64,000 nucleotides of DNA from Taudactylus pleione (Eukaryota; Chordata; Amphibia; Anura; Myobatrachidae): the NCBI GenBank assembly GCA_031769625.1, contig JAUIMM010000016.1, positions 16,569,001 to 16,633,000 of the forward strand, read 5' to 3'. Numbering within the stretch: position 1 is the first letter of the stretch; each line of letters starts with the position of its first letter. Positions 11,407 to 22,810 of the stretch are shown here, one piece after another. The notes beneath the pieces were generated by a model. It did no database searches, was not told the origin of the DNA, and saw only the letters and a list, made by a program, of their open reading frames with translations. The position numbers were made by a program, and so were the translations under genes.

Positions 11407-12268
11407 CAGGCTTTCCACTTTAATACTGACAGATTTCCTGGACTCTACCTGCTACCTGTTTTATTTACCTGGTCAAATTCCCTATATAAATTCCCTGTCA
11501 AATTTTGTACTTAAAGTGATGTGGTAAGTAAAAAACAGGAGAGTTAACGAAACTAACTACAGAAAGCAAAAATTCTAAGCTGAAAAAGTAATTTTATCAG
11601 GCCAGGAACACCAGGACAAAAATCCCAAAACTTGAAACACTGCTGTATACCTGGAAAACCCTGAAAATAAAACATAAGTGGAAACACTGGACCTCATTCA
11701 GGCCCGCTCGCTAGGATGCATTCGCTCGTAGATGGGCAATTTTCGCATTGTGCGCATGCACAAACCAGTGCGAGAGATCGGGAAGCGTTCGCTGGCTGCG
11801 CATAGACAGCCCAGAAGAGTGAGTGACAGGACAAGCCGTTTGTGGGTGGTAACAGGGCTGGCCATTAATAACTGGGGAGTGGAGGTGCGAATGCAGGTGT
11901 GCCTGAGCGTCTCAACGCAGCTTCAGAGGCGTGTTTAATTCATAGACAGCGTCACAGTACACGTCACCTGGCTGGTTTTTACACTGAAGTGATCACAGTG
12001 CTTGCGGTAGGGTATGGTACTGCGATTACATCCGATGGTACCCGATGTACCAAGGGTTGCATACACTTCCTGGAGATGACGTGCGCAAGTGGGTGTCTTA
12101 AGACAGGCTGGTGGGCTTCTGCATACACAAAGCAATCGCATGCCAAGACATAGTGGGCGTGCTAATGCCTTGCTGTGCGATCGCCTGCCTTGCTGTGGGT
12201 TTGCCGGATTTGCATATGCTGGGTGCTTGCGAACACATCTAGCGAGCAGGTCTGAATCGAGCCCATTG
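11407..12268. mobile_element. 862-bp insertion with TSD TACCCAGT, containing a MITE
   Basis: The 8-base sequence TACCCAGT occurs at 11399-11406 and 12269-12276. The Tc1 sequence is continuous across it once the insertion is removed, which marks a true target duplication of hAT type. Within it, 11685-12268 has its own inverted termini (CACTGGACCTCATTCAGGCC at the left, reverse complement CAATGGGCTCGATTCAGACC at the right), with CGCTCGCT-type continuation. The left outer end (CAGGCTTTCC) matches the right end poorly, so two elements may be nested. Confidence 0.72.
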
Positions 12269-12317
12269 TACCCAGTACTAGAAATGTATACCTAATAAAG
12301 TGGCAGATGAGTGCACA

Positions 12318-12858
12318 TGTAAATGTATACATTAAGGGCCAAATGTAATATGGAGCGAGATTCTGAAAGTCCAGAAATGTCTGCAAGTTAGCAAATAAAT
12401 TTCAAGTAGCAATGTTTAATAAGGCAAAACCAACCGGGTTTTACCTTAATAAACACTAGCTGAAGTGCCTGGTTTTACCCATGTAGACCTTAGATATTTA
12501 TCATTTCCATTTCCTTCATCCCATTTTAGTTTAACTTATCTGCTTAGTTCATTTTATGTCTTTGTAGTAAAGGAGTGTGGTAGTATCCATTTAAATACAT
12601 TGAGGTTTTTTTAAACTATTTTTTAATATGAATGAATTGAAAGTGGGTTATAAGACATATGAAAACCTTTTTTTTTTCTCTACTTAAGGATTACTTTGTA
12701 AAACACATTGGTGGTTCTCTCTTTATGTGCTAGAATCACCAGACTGCTAGGTGAACTTATTCTAGGCAAGCCCACATAGAACATATGAGAAGCAGTCCTC
12801 CCTCATGTCAATTTCTGCCACCATCAGCGACTGCAACTGAAACTTATTGATGATCATT
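12318..12858. other. Non-coding; nothing recognised
   Basis: AT-rich intervening sequence with no coding frame or repeat signature recognised. Confidence 0.4.
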
Positions 12859-13740
12859 AGTACTCCACACAAAATAAAACGTTAATGATATCTCGCGGCG
12901 CTATAATGATAAACAAAGATGTAAATCAAAGGTATAGTCAACAATCCTTCTAAAAAGTCTATGACAATCCTTATCTTGCCATGGTTTCTCGTTATTCAAT
13001 GAGTATACATCCTCTTATCAATGGAAAGTCAAGCTTTCAGACATTTGGTATTTCCTCAATGGTTACACTGATGATCCCCGCATCAAATAACAACAATATG
13101 GATGTGTATCGGATGTGCTTTCAGAATTTTAGGAATTAGTTCTAGAACAGCATGGCAGGAGAAACACAATATGCTCCCTAATGTCTCCACTGATACCGGT
13201 CACAATGGAGTCCAAACTGCCACTCAAGTGGGTTCCTCAAAAAAAAAGCCAACATATTTCCACCCCTTCCTGGGGTCTTTATCAAGGCTAGGTAAGCAAG
13301 TGAGTGATATGCAACACTCTCCCAGGAAGGGGTGGAAACGTGTTGGCTTTTTTCTGAGGAACCTGCTTGAGTGGCAGTTTGGACTCCATTGTGACCGGTA
13401 CCAGTGGAGACATTAGGGAGCATCCTGTGTTTCTCCCACCAGGCTATTCCAGAACTAATTCTCAAAGTTCTGAAAGCACATCTGATACACATCCATATTG
13501 TTGTCCTTTGATGCGGGGATCATCAGTGTAACCACTGAGGAAATACCAAAAATTTCTGAAAGCTTGGCTTTCCATGGATAAGAGGACGTATACTCATTGA
13601 ATTACAAGAAATCACGGCAAGATAAGGATTTCAGGTCAAAAACTTTTTGAAGGATTGTTGACTATACCTTTGATTTACATCTTTGTTTTATCATTAAAGC
13701 GCCGCTAGATATCATTACTTTTTCTTTTGTGTGGAGTACT
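12859..13740. mobile_element. Fold-back element, ~440-bp arms (882 bp)
   Basis: The left end AGTACTCCACACAAAA (12859-12874) is the exact reverse complement of the right end (13725-13740). Complementarity continues at roughly 90 percent with small indels almost to the centre near 13300. Because of the symmetry, each strand carries a nearly identical 104-codon open frame (13102-13416 and 13178-13492), which I regard as a by-product of the palindrome. The core contains GGAAACGTGTTGGC (13337). Flanking TAGT on both sides may be a 4-bp target duplication, but overlap with the palindromic AGTACT makes this uncertain. Confidence 0.85.
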
Positions 13741-13794
13741 AGTGGTTGAGGTTTTTGATCTGGTGGCTGCTACAGCGCACAGGGACACACACTA

Positions 13795-14690
13795 CAACTC
13801 TTTTTGTGTTATTGATGGTCATTGTAATGCAGACCTTGAGGGGGAACTGCAGCTTCTTGATGGTATGAGTGGTAATCATGGTATGAACACCCACTCCTAC
13901 TGAGCACAGCTGGTGAACACTGTGGTCTCAATGATGTTCCTGTGGAGGGCATTTACTTGCAGCCTAGTGCCATTGCAGAGTATTAGTGGGTTGAGGTTTA
14001 GCAACAACATCTCTGGAACCCTTATTTTGAGGAGGAGCTTGTGGGCTGGGAGCCCAGGAGGGTTGAGAGTGCTGTAGTGGACCATGTCATCTATATGCAC
14101 TACTGAGTCCACAGACCAATACTCCATTCTGCCCCTTTGAATGACTGAAGTAGAGTGTCGGTAGATGTGGCATTCTTGGTGGCCAGAATGGCATGCTCGC
14201 ACAGTCCTTCGACTTTTTTTTAGATATCAGCAATATCAGGGTATATCCTGGCTGTGAGATCTGCTAGGGTCTTCACTACTGTGCCCAGGTCTGTTAGGAT
14301 GGCCACCTTTCCCTCAGACTCAGGATACTCTTTGTTCCCTATTTTAAGTAGGAGTTTGGAGTATTGCCCACCAGAGATCTTGCCCCTCAAGTGGACCCTC
14401 ATGTTCTTCCAGAGAGAGAGTTTCCAGATAAAGTACCACAGATACTATGTCTTGACCCACACCTTAAGTTTGTCAGCTCAAATTCCCCACGGTACTACTG
14501 AAAGAGTCTGCCGGAAGTCTCCAGCTATCAGCACAGCCACAATCCTCCATCACTCCATCGTTGTCCTTGATGTCTTTAAGGGTTCTGCTCAGTGCCGCAA
14601 AATTCCCCTTTTGTGCCATTGTTCTCTCAACCCAGACAATGAGCTTGCAATTCCACAGCACTTGGGCCATTTTGCTTTGTTACCCAATCA
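13795..14690 (-). pseudogene. Helitron Pif1-type helicase fragment
   Basis: Helitrons encode a Rep/helicase protein. Only the C-terminal half of the helicase is here, read right to left. 14670-14473 holds the Walker B neighbourhood (LIVWVERTMAQKG, where helicases have IVWDE, so the catalytic acid is changed to Val-Glu-Arg). 14402-14220 holds NMRVHL and the YPDI region. 14202-13897 holds the LCNGTRL motif. A last piece near 13860-13800 resembles the KKLQFPLK...MTIN helicase tail. The pieces are in the right order with stops and frameshifts between them. The Rep domain and Walker A are absent. The 3' end is cut off near the fold-back element at 13740. Confidence 0.85.
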
Positions 14691-14700
14691 CCTTGGTCAA

Positions 14701-15060
14701 GAGGAAACATTTTACTCCTTTTCAGTCCCTTAGTAGTCGAATTTCAAAAAATCCCTGCTTAGTGGGTGCTTAGGTCATGGAAGGAATATACTCCCCAAAT
14801 GTCATCTTTCTAGGTCCAGGGGTTTGGGCTGGGGTTTGATGGGTCAACCAGTCAGGATATTGCACAGGGAGAGGAAACAGTTTACCTTTTTTCACCCCTT
14901 AGGAGACTAATTTCAAAAAATCCCTGCTTAGTGGGTGCTTAGGTCATGGAAGGAATATACTACCTGAATTTCTTGTTTCTAGGTTCAGGTGTTTAGACTG
15001 GGCATTGATGAGTCAGCGAGTCAGGACATTTGTTTTTATATATTAAGATTGTCACTTTAA
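14701..15060 (-). repeat. Two 170-bp subrepeats, probably the Helitron 5' region
   Basis: GAGGAAACA recurs at 14701 and 14871, and the following sequences (for example ATCCCTGCTTAGTGGGTGCT) are near-identical at 170-bp spacing. The block ends near 15040 in GTCAGCGAGTCAGGACATTT and a TATATATTAAG run. It directly abuts the helicase fragment, as expected if a Helitron lost the segment between its 5' leader and the helicase. The Helitron assignment of this block is inferred from position. Confidence 0.6.
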
Positions 15061-15433
15061 ATTTATCTGCTAATTAGCTGAAATCTCAGAACTTTCAGAA
15101 TCCTGCACCATATTACATTTGTCCCTAAAGGTCTATAACAAAATGTACATATAGAAGAGTTTAGCATAAGAGTTTAGATAAGCCGATGCCCTTAGTCCAG
15201 ATAGGTTCTCCCATAGACAAAGCATAGGGATGCCTAAATAAATAGGATTGTAGAGGTAGATGTTCAGTACCGTCACAACGATAACAGAAGAGAATGCATG
15301 AATAAAATGCTTTAGTATTTTAAAAATATTTTTTTTCATTCACAAATACATTTTTAAATGTTTTTGGTTTATCATTTTTATTCCATTTTTTATTATTTTT
15401 TTATTTTTTGTATTTGTATTGTTCACTAAGTGA

Positions 15434-15463
15434 AAATGAAAGCCCAAGTCTGGGCTTTCATTT
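15434..15463. repeat. Perfect 13-bp hairpin, 4-nt loop
   Basis: Arms AAATGAAAGCCCA (15434-15446) and TGGGCTTTCATTT (15451-15463) with loop AGTC. It is isolated and not part of a recognised element. Confidence 0.8.
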
Positions 15464-15746
15464 CTACAACACACGTGTAAGTGGTAATACAAATTCAGCC
15501 CTACCTTGGCAAATTAATGAAAAGGCTCTTTAGTCACTAGTTGTTCACATCAATTCGCATTCCCAATTAAAGAAATGCACAGTCATCAAGTTCAATTCTG
15601 TCATGATGGCATATTCAAAACACTTCTTCTTGCCCTGGTCCCATTTTATAAATAATTTTTAGTAAGCTTGACAAATTACTGGGACATCCGTCAGGCCACA
15701 CTAATTCAGGTTTCAAGGTCAGTGCGGCTGCTCATCTGACATTAGG

Positions 15747-15930
15747 GGGGAGATGTACTAAGCCTTGGAGATAAATAAAATTGCAAAAGATAAAGTACCA
15801 ACCAATCATCTCCTAACTGTCATTTTACAAGCTGTGTTTGAAAAATGACAATTAAGAGCTGATTGGTTGGAACTTTATCTCTCTTTCTCCACTTTATCTC
15901 TGTCCAAGGCTTTGTACACCTACACCTATG
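15747..15930. mobile_element. Snap-back MITE, TACTAAGCCTTGGA family
   Basis: The left end GGAGATGTACTAAGCCTTGG pairs with the right side CCAAGGCTTTGTACACCTAC, and internal GATAAAGT/ACTTTATC and ACCAACCAATC/GATTGGTTGGA pair too. The same family recurs at 49449-49623. It has no coding capacity. Confidence 0.75.
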
Positions 15931-17165
15931 CATGATACTAACTTGTGCACTTATCATAGTATGCACCTAATTGGGTGTTCAAGACCGACATTGTATGGTG
16001 GTGATGATGGTAGGTTCTATTATTAGGTTCTTAGATGCACTGTTACTTATGAATCTACTTTTGTGCTTATACTTTACCTAACTGATGATCTTGCCCTGTC
16101 CTTGCCTTTGATTTTAAACTTCTCACTTTGATAATGTTTTGGCATTTCATCTGCCTGTTCTCTAACTGGCCTGACATTGAAATTGTTTTTTGTGCCTCTA
16201 AATTTGGATTCTGTATTATTCCTGCAGGTTCCTAGGTCTGACTTGTCCCCAAGACATGAAGGAATCTAAATACTGGCAAGCACAAGTTGCTTTGTGAGAA
16301 AGGGACATGCAATCAATGAAGAGCATATAAGTCTGATCACTGTAGCACCACAGTAAGTCACAGTACTATCATATCCTGTGCCCTGTAATCTTCCATAATC
16401 AATCTGTAGATTCAGATCATGAAATAACCAAAGTGACACAAAACAATATAAAGTCCCACATTACTTTAATTCTGTAACTTTACCTTTAACATATAGTATT
16501 TTTATATTCTACTCTCAAACAATATATTTTGAATCATGAGCATTGCTGACTTAACTTCATTATGATAGTATACCTAAAAAAAGAAAGCTCATTTGTCCCT
16601 AACTATAACGATAACAATTGTAGTCACACTACATGTCTAGTATAAAAAATAAAGCAATAATAAAGACTATTTAGAATACTTTTATCTATACAAACAGGAA
16701 ACTACTCCGTACTATTTAAGGTTGCACATAAACATCAATAAAACATATTAACAATTTTGAAAATAGTTTCTCCTCAAACACTGCAGATTATTTAATGATT
16801 TATTGGTAGCAGATAATATTACTGCCACTAGTATAAAAAAAGTAACTCCTTATCAGCAGGAAAACCAATGTCCTGCTTAACAGTAATGAAAAGGTAAAAA
16901 AGGAAATTTAGTTTAGGCTTTTGTCCAAAACAAACTGATAATGTGTTCGATACTGTCTCTCGACCTTCCTCTATCAAACATGATTTTAATCTGCTCATAT
17001 TTAACCTACGCTATACTCTTTTCCAACTTCGTTCTGTATTTCTAAGCTAGAGTGCTTGGTCACTCTTCACATAAGAACTGCACTCAGAATTGAGTTTCTC
17101 TGCTTTGTAAGCTTCCTAACATGAAGCTTGGGTGAGGACCTTTCATCTGCCACTATTCAAACATT
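15931..17165. other. AT-rich non-coding; nothing recognised
   Basis: No frame over about 60 codons has coding character. There is no tandem or inverted repeat of note. Confidence 0.4.
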
Positions 17166-17169
17166 TCTC

Positions 17170-17590
17170 AAAACGGGTGTGGTATGATATGTCGACAGTC
17201 ATCATGTAGATAGTGATGAAATGTTGACATGTTAGAATGTCGACATATCATCACTGGTGGCCCAACGGTGACTTACCTGCTCCCGACAGCTGCAGCGAGT
17301 CCAGTGCGGAGTCCGGGTCCTGGTTGTCATGTGACTGTCACTTCTTGGTCAGACCTCTCCTGCTGAAGCATTCTCACCTATCCCTAAATCTAATCCCTAC
17401 CCCTAACCAGCCTCTAGTGCCAAACTCTAACCTCCCCTCCCCATCAGCCTAACCCTAACCCTCCTGTTCACAGCTTAAGCCTAATATCGACATTCTGGCA
17501 ATGTGACAATTCACATGTTGACATTCATTTTAATGATGTCAATATCATAATTGTTGACACTGTGTGTGAATTTCAACATTGTGATGGTTT
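17170..17590 (+). repeat. Dispersed repeat with GTCGACAT borders, copy 1
   Basis: Short GTCGACAT/ATGTCGAC-like words cluster at the left (17190-17255) and TTGACAT words at the right (17515-17580). The core, CACTGGTGGCCCAACGGTGA CTTACCTG and a following CTAACCCTAACCCTCCTGT tract, closely matches the copy at 62045-62530. It is probably a non-autonomous DNA transposon, although its termini are too diffuse to place exactly. Confidence 0.6.
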
Positions 17591-17726
17591 ACCTCATGAT
17601 TGCATCTTTTCATTTAGTAGTGTACCCTTAAAGCAGAATCTAATTAGATCACACCTGCCCAATCCAATATTGCTTTTAGGGCACATTTCGCAATAACAAT
17701 AGTTTGAATTATACCAGAAGAGGTCA

Positions 17727-17825
17727 GCTCCTTCCTCCAGAAAATGGCAGCTCTTGCCTCCAGAAAATGGCAACTCCTGCCTCCAAAAGATGGCAGCTCC
17801 TGCCTCTAGTTAAATGGCAACTATA
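17727..17825 (+). repeat. Short minisatellite, ~28-bp unit, about 4 copies
   Basis: Units of the form CTCCAGAAAATGGCAGCTC recur about every 28 bases, with drift in the last copy. Confidence 0.8.
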
Positions 17826-18650
17826 AAGGTGAATATGTTTGACAACTTCTTGACCCTAGAATGTGTTTATTTATTTGTTTGATTCCAGTCAGGTGCTAGC
17901 TTTCCTTTCATAGTCTTAAGATCTCTGCAAATTTCCATAATCTTCAAAAAGTGGGTTTCCATGGGGAACTACTCATGAAAAAAATGGCAATAATGGAAGT
18001 TACAAACAACTGCTCTCCTTATATTGCCTTAAACCAGTTGATAACAAGGAGGTTTTATGGATAATTTCTAATGGGACATGGAATGCACCTATAATCATTA
18101 GAAATATTATGTGGCACTGTTGGTATGGTGGCATATGCAATAAACTTCAGGCACTTTCTTTTCATATATAAGGAACGTTCAACCTTTTCTCAGTGAAACA
18201 GTATAGCTTCCAGATGAATCCAGAAAATTGTTGTGATAAATAAATAGAAGCCAAGGAGGTCAGTGAGCTAACAGCTATATATTTGAAGACAGTATTAGAT
18301 TATTTATAGTGCAACAGGTGTATTTTTTGAAGTTGGCTAGAGGCCATGGGTCTTGGGAGCATCATTGCTTGGTGCTCTGGATGGAAAGGCAGCTCTGGGC
18401 ATTATGTTCTCCAGTGTACACATGCACAGGAACATGACAGATGTCCAGATTTGAGGGCATGCCCCCTATATATTTGGAACTCACCTGGCACTCAGTGCTA
18501 TCTGATTATATTTCATGCCTTGGAACTGTGCTTGCCTGTTTGACACCTGATACAGACTCTTGGCTTCCATAGTCTATCTTTCTGACTGCTATTCTAACTT
18601 GTGCATTACCAGTTGTACTAACTCAGCACTGTTATCTGGACTTCTGCTAT
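17826..18650. other. Non-coding; nothing recognised
   Basis: Mixed composition. A 65-codon frame at 18346-18543 has no recognisable feature. Confidence 0.4.
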
Positions 18651-18960
18651 GTTAATTTGTGGATTCCCTGTCATGATGTCTCTCCCATAGTGTGCATGGA
18701 GAGAGGTGGCTATTTCCCTGTCGTTTGCGCTTGCGCAGTACAGGGAAAATGGCCGCCGTGGCCATTTTCTCAGTGACCTGCGCATAGTCTACAGACTCTG
18801 GGTGCACTCTAGTGCCCAGAGTCTATAACTCCGGAGCTGGCCGCGCACAGCTCAGTGCGCTGCCGGCTGCCGGGCAGGAGGAGGGGACCCGTGTCGGAGA
18901 CTGCACACTGGCCCCCTCCTCTCTAGAAATGCCCCTGTGCCTAGGCAATTTGGTTTCATA
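18651..18960. repeat. GC-rich repeat with AAATGGCCGCC palindrome
   Basis: A GC-rich, CpG-containing island in AT-rich surroundings. It holds AAAATGGCCGCCGTGGCCATTT (near-palindrome), ACTCTGGGTGCAC/GTGCCCAGAGT (inverted pair near 18795-18825) and TGCGCAGT words. A related tract is at 35800-35900. I read it as a repeat fragment rather than a promoter CpG island, because it shares words with that second copy. Confidence 0.5.
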
Positions 18961-21650
18961 TATGAAAACGCTGAAGGAAATGACAGAACCTATTTAATGA
19001 ATTGACCTTATTCAAGGACTCAACTATTTGCAAAAAAAATGTATTAGTTTGTATTATTTGTCTTGCATCTAGCTATTAATGACAAATAATAAATACACGT
19101 TCTAAAAGAAAATGTGAACATTTTGTTCAAGTAAGCAATAAATCAAACACTACAAACTAGGACTGACTCATAGTGTATCTGCCTATATATTCAGGATGTA
19201 TATAACATTGTTTATAGAAAAGAAAATGAATACACATTCCCATCCAGATTCAATAGCAGGATACCTGCAGGGCTATTGGAAAAGCCCCTGCTGATAATCT
19301 ACTGTTAATTGTAGCTGCGAATGAAAGCAAGACTCACAGAGCAATAAAAATATACAGCTGTTCATGGTCACAAAGAAAGAATAAAAAAAGCAATCTGTCA
19401 TTTTATATGATGGGCAATTTATAAGTGTAAGTAATAATTTACTAAATTCAAAAACTTGTATGAACTACACCACTACAAATAGAATTGCAGCAATTATTAG
19501 CCATTAGTTGAGGACTTCACCTGTTACATTTAAGCTGTAACAAATGTTACCAATGTCAAAATGACCTTTACATCATTGCAAATACAGCTTAATTTCAGGA
19601 CGCTGAGGAATAAAACACATTGCAATACAATAAGAATATTCTAATGGTATAGTTTCATTTTTATTCAATCTTGCCACTTTTTTATATTATTTACATTTTT
19701 GAAAGTTGAGAGTCTATGAAGTGTTCAGCAATTTGGGTTAGTTAGTAACTATAAATATATTTCTTTTAATGAAATGGATCTATGCATTAATGCATTTTGA
19801 AAATCTTTGATGCTTTCATTAGAATCAAATTATAGTGAAAAAGAGGAAACTGTAACTATTGAAAATTAATTGGTTTCATATTTCAGGCATGCACATAGAA
19901 CAATACTTATGCCAAATCATTGCAGTTTATTCTAACCCTCGTTCTTCTAATTTGAAACAGTACTTGAAAATTTGACCAAACATTTCCAGGGAAAACTGTC
20001 CTAGATAGCCTGAAAAAGTATTGTATATGATATAACTAGATTCCTATATCTATCTGTATATATTCAGATTGAACAGTAAAGTAACACAGAGAGTAAAAGT
20101 TTTCATAAACAAGAAAAAAAAATCACTTTCATTTAGGGCATTTGGGAGCTCAGTAATAATATCTGATACTGAAATTGCATTTGCGTAATTTAAATGTGCC
20201 TGATATTTAACACCTCTGTCTAAATTATTTTCCTAATTTAATGAGGGTGCATAAACTGAAGCAAGGGAGCAAAGAAATACAGCCTTAAAGAAGGTTGACA
20301 ATCTCATATTCAAAACCAGGATATAATTTAAAAAAATATATATTAGAAAGAAAGACTGAATTAAAAGCATGTCATAAATCAAATAAAGTGATTCTAAACA
20401 TCAACACAGTTTAAATACTTTCCTACAATAAAAACATTAATTTCTATCTTGGATTCCCACATGACTTTTTCATGAGTTTGTTTAATAGAGGTGCTCACAT
20501 TTTGCAAATTCTTGAACAGCGGCCAAATTTTTTTAATGTACATGACCTCATTATGGCAAGATTTTTTATTCTAAGTGAAAATGTAGTGTATTAAGTATTT
20601 TATCTTAAGTACTTAACCCTTGTATTATCAAACAAATAGGAAACATGCTACACAGGTTTAAAATTTGTGAAATTATAAAGTATTTGGAGACAATAAACAT
20701 TTTAAAAAAATCTATTTTGCAGATTATCTGATCTTTATACTTACTTATATAATATTATTTTATTATTTTAATATTTTAATACAATTTACAATGGACTTTA
20801 AAATAACAGTAGCAATTATTTGAAAAATGTACTAATATTTATTAATAATTTAAATAATTGAAAAAAAAGAACTACCTATAAATGGTGAAATATTTGATGA
20901 ATAATTTAAACTCATTCATGCTTTAGAAAAGCTAAGCAACTATTGTGACAGGCAAGGTTACACTGGCACAAAAGTCAACCCAAGAAAACAAATATCAAAT
21001 ACTAACAATCAGATAGCAGTCAAATTAAAAAATTTTAAGTACTAATAGGGCCTGATGCTGAGTTTGACATATGTTTATTTGCACAGTGACTCTTCAACAT
21101 TTTCATGCTGCATATACTTTGGAAGCAAGCATACACAAGTATGGGTACTTCACAATCATATGCAGTACATCTCCACTTCATACAGGAGAAAAAAATTATT
21201 TAATTTCAAAATGGCCAGGGAACATAATACATTTTATTTGTGATAAAAGCAATACAGATGCCGTTTAAATATATGGTGGCTTAAATTATTATGAGCAACT
21301 GCTTTATGGTGATATGTAATAATTTTCCATATTGTCACTTATAGTGATAAAAAAATTCTTTATCTTTGCAATTTAGCAAAAAGATATCATCAGGGCAGCT
21401 CAGTAATATCAACAGTCCTGGTAACACTGGTCTGTAGTGGTAAGAATCAAATTCCCACTTCGCCAGGCAAATCTTTGCAGATGTGCCGATATGGGAACTT
21501 TCTTACCAGATTTGAGCTTTCAGCTCCATTCTTGTTGGAAAACAAAGGAAAGAAAAAAATGTAAACAGGTTAAAAAAAATGAAAAACTTTTATTAATTAA
21601 AAAAATATTTATTCAGAGAATAAAACATTTTTGACATGATTTAAAACTAT
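18961..21650. other. AT-rich non-coding, 2.7 kb; nothing recognised
   Basis: Very AT-rich throughout, with homopolymer A and T runs. The few open frames (21055-21268) are short and featureless. It is probably single-copy intergenic or intronic DNA. Conserved non-coding elements cannot be judged without a genome alignment. Confidence 0.45.
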
Positions 21651-21654
21651 AACT

Positions 21655-22175
21655 GCCATGCTGAGATGGCACATACTGTAGAGGGGAAAGTGACAGAAGC
21701 CAGCAAAGACAGGAGAACGAGAGAGAGACTGGCACGGTAAAAAAAAAGATTGGCACAGAGAGTAGAGGGGGGATCTAAAATAGACAGGGGAAAGGGAGAG
21801 AGACTTGCACAGATGTGGAGAGATTTTCACTGAGAGGGGCATGGTAGAAAGTTTGGTATAGACATCGAAAGGGAGATAGAACAGATAGACTCGGACACTC
21901 TCAAATAGGAGAAGGAGAGAGGCTGGCAAAGTCAGGTGAAGGGCAGAGAGGTTGTTGAAGAAAGGGGAAGGGTAGAGAGTCTGGTGCAGATGGGAAGGGC
22001 AGAAAAGCTGTTGCAAATGAGAAGGGCAGAAAAACTGGCACAGATGGGAAAGTGGTGAAAAGCTGAGAGAGACAAGGAAAAGGAGAGAGACTGGTACAGA
22101 CAGGGGAATTGCAGAGAGAATGGCACAAATAGATGAAAAAACAGGAAAGACTGTCATGGTCAAGAAACAATGATA
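21655..22175 (+). repeat. Purine-rich degenerate minisatellite
   Basis: Variants of GGGAGAGAGACTGGCACAGA and GGGCAGAAAAGCTG recur every 25-35 bases over about 500 bp. The + strand is strongly purine-rich. Long minus-strand open frames here (rich in Ser, Leu, Pro, Phe and Cys) are translations of the repeat and not genes. Confidence 0.8.
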
Positions 22176-22439
22176 CTCCATGGAAAAGTAACATGAATAT
22201 GTGTCTATATAAATACTGTTACTGTATGAGAAAGCAGTCCCTCCTCAATGTGCATGGAAGGAGGAGAGGTGCTAAGGTATCATATCACAGTGTTAGAGCA
22301 GTATAGGTGGGATCATTGGGAATGAAGATGAAGAATGAAGGAAGCATTCATCATATAAATGTAACAGAGATGTCCAACTACTTTTATTGTTCAATAAAAA
22401 ACCTATCTATCCAAAAATGGTTTGGGATGGGAAGCAGCA

Positions 22440-22810
22440 AGCACCTCATTTTGCATGCGATGCATCGCACCACACACATATTAATGCCAGTATGTATGAA
22501 GATAATCACAAAAGACAGCTCTCCTGATAAGATCTGTCCTTTGCAATAAAGGCATTTTTCGATTTAGGACCCAGAAGTCTCCCTGGAGTCCTTCTGCGCA
22601 AGAGCAGAATGACGCGCACACCAATTGGATCCCTTTCAAGTCAGTAAGCGATAAGAAGCCCATAGGTAACGTCATCTGAAGATGGCATTGCCCACTGGCT
22701 CCAAGTTTTGCTTTCTGAAGCTTGGTGCATATGAGAAATTAGGTCTAAACCCCAAACACAGCATTTTCGGGGTTTGACCGCATAATAGAGCATAGTGCAT
22801 CCCGCCCTTG
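22440..22810 (+). repeat. Dispersed GCATGCGATGCATCG-type repeat, copy 1
   Basis: Shared blocks with 28445-28860 in the same orientation and order: a GCGATGCATC palindrome-like start, ATCACAAA...GGCTCTCC/AGCTCTCC, TGTCCTTTGC, TTTAGGACCC and a GATGCATCCC-like end. A third, inverted and more diverged copy is near 52800-53115. It is probably a non-autonomous DNA transposon without coding capacity. Confidence 0.65.

Larger units (their letters stand above)
10449..12317 (+). mobile_element. Tc1/mariner element C, interrupted three times
   Basis: Pieces of a third Tc1 family occur in order: 10449-10548 (transposase N-terminus), 10735-11076, 11188-11406, and the 3' end at 12269-12317 (GTATACCTAATAAAGTGGC). 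The 5' terminus is missing. Between the pieces lie a Harbinger-type MITE, a LINE-tail-like tract and an 862-bp insertion. Removing the insertions rejoins the Tc1 sequence. Coding capacity is destroyed: within 10800-11000 the sequence still resembles the catalytic region but shows indels and internal deletion. I recognise the family from its common fish/frog consensus. Confidence 0.82.

Noticed and set aside
13102..13492. Two overlapping 104-codon frames on opposite strands with nearly the same protein
   Set aside because: They are a direct result of the palindrome at 12859-13740. There is no domain or start context.
18700..18930. CpG-island promoter
   Set aside because: The segment shares palindromic words with 35811-35890, so it is more likely a dispersed repeat. 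No gene start follows.
21609..22181. 190-codon minus-strand frame rich in Ser, Leu, Pro and Cys
   Set aside because: It translates the purine-rich minisatellite. The periodic composition explains the lack of stops.
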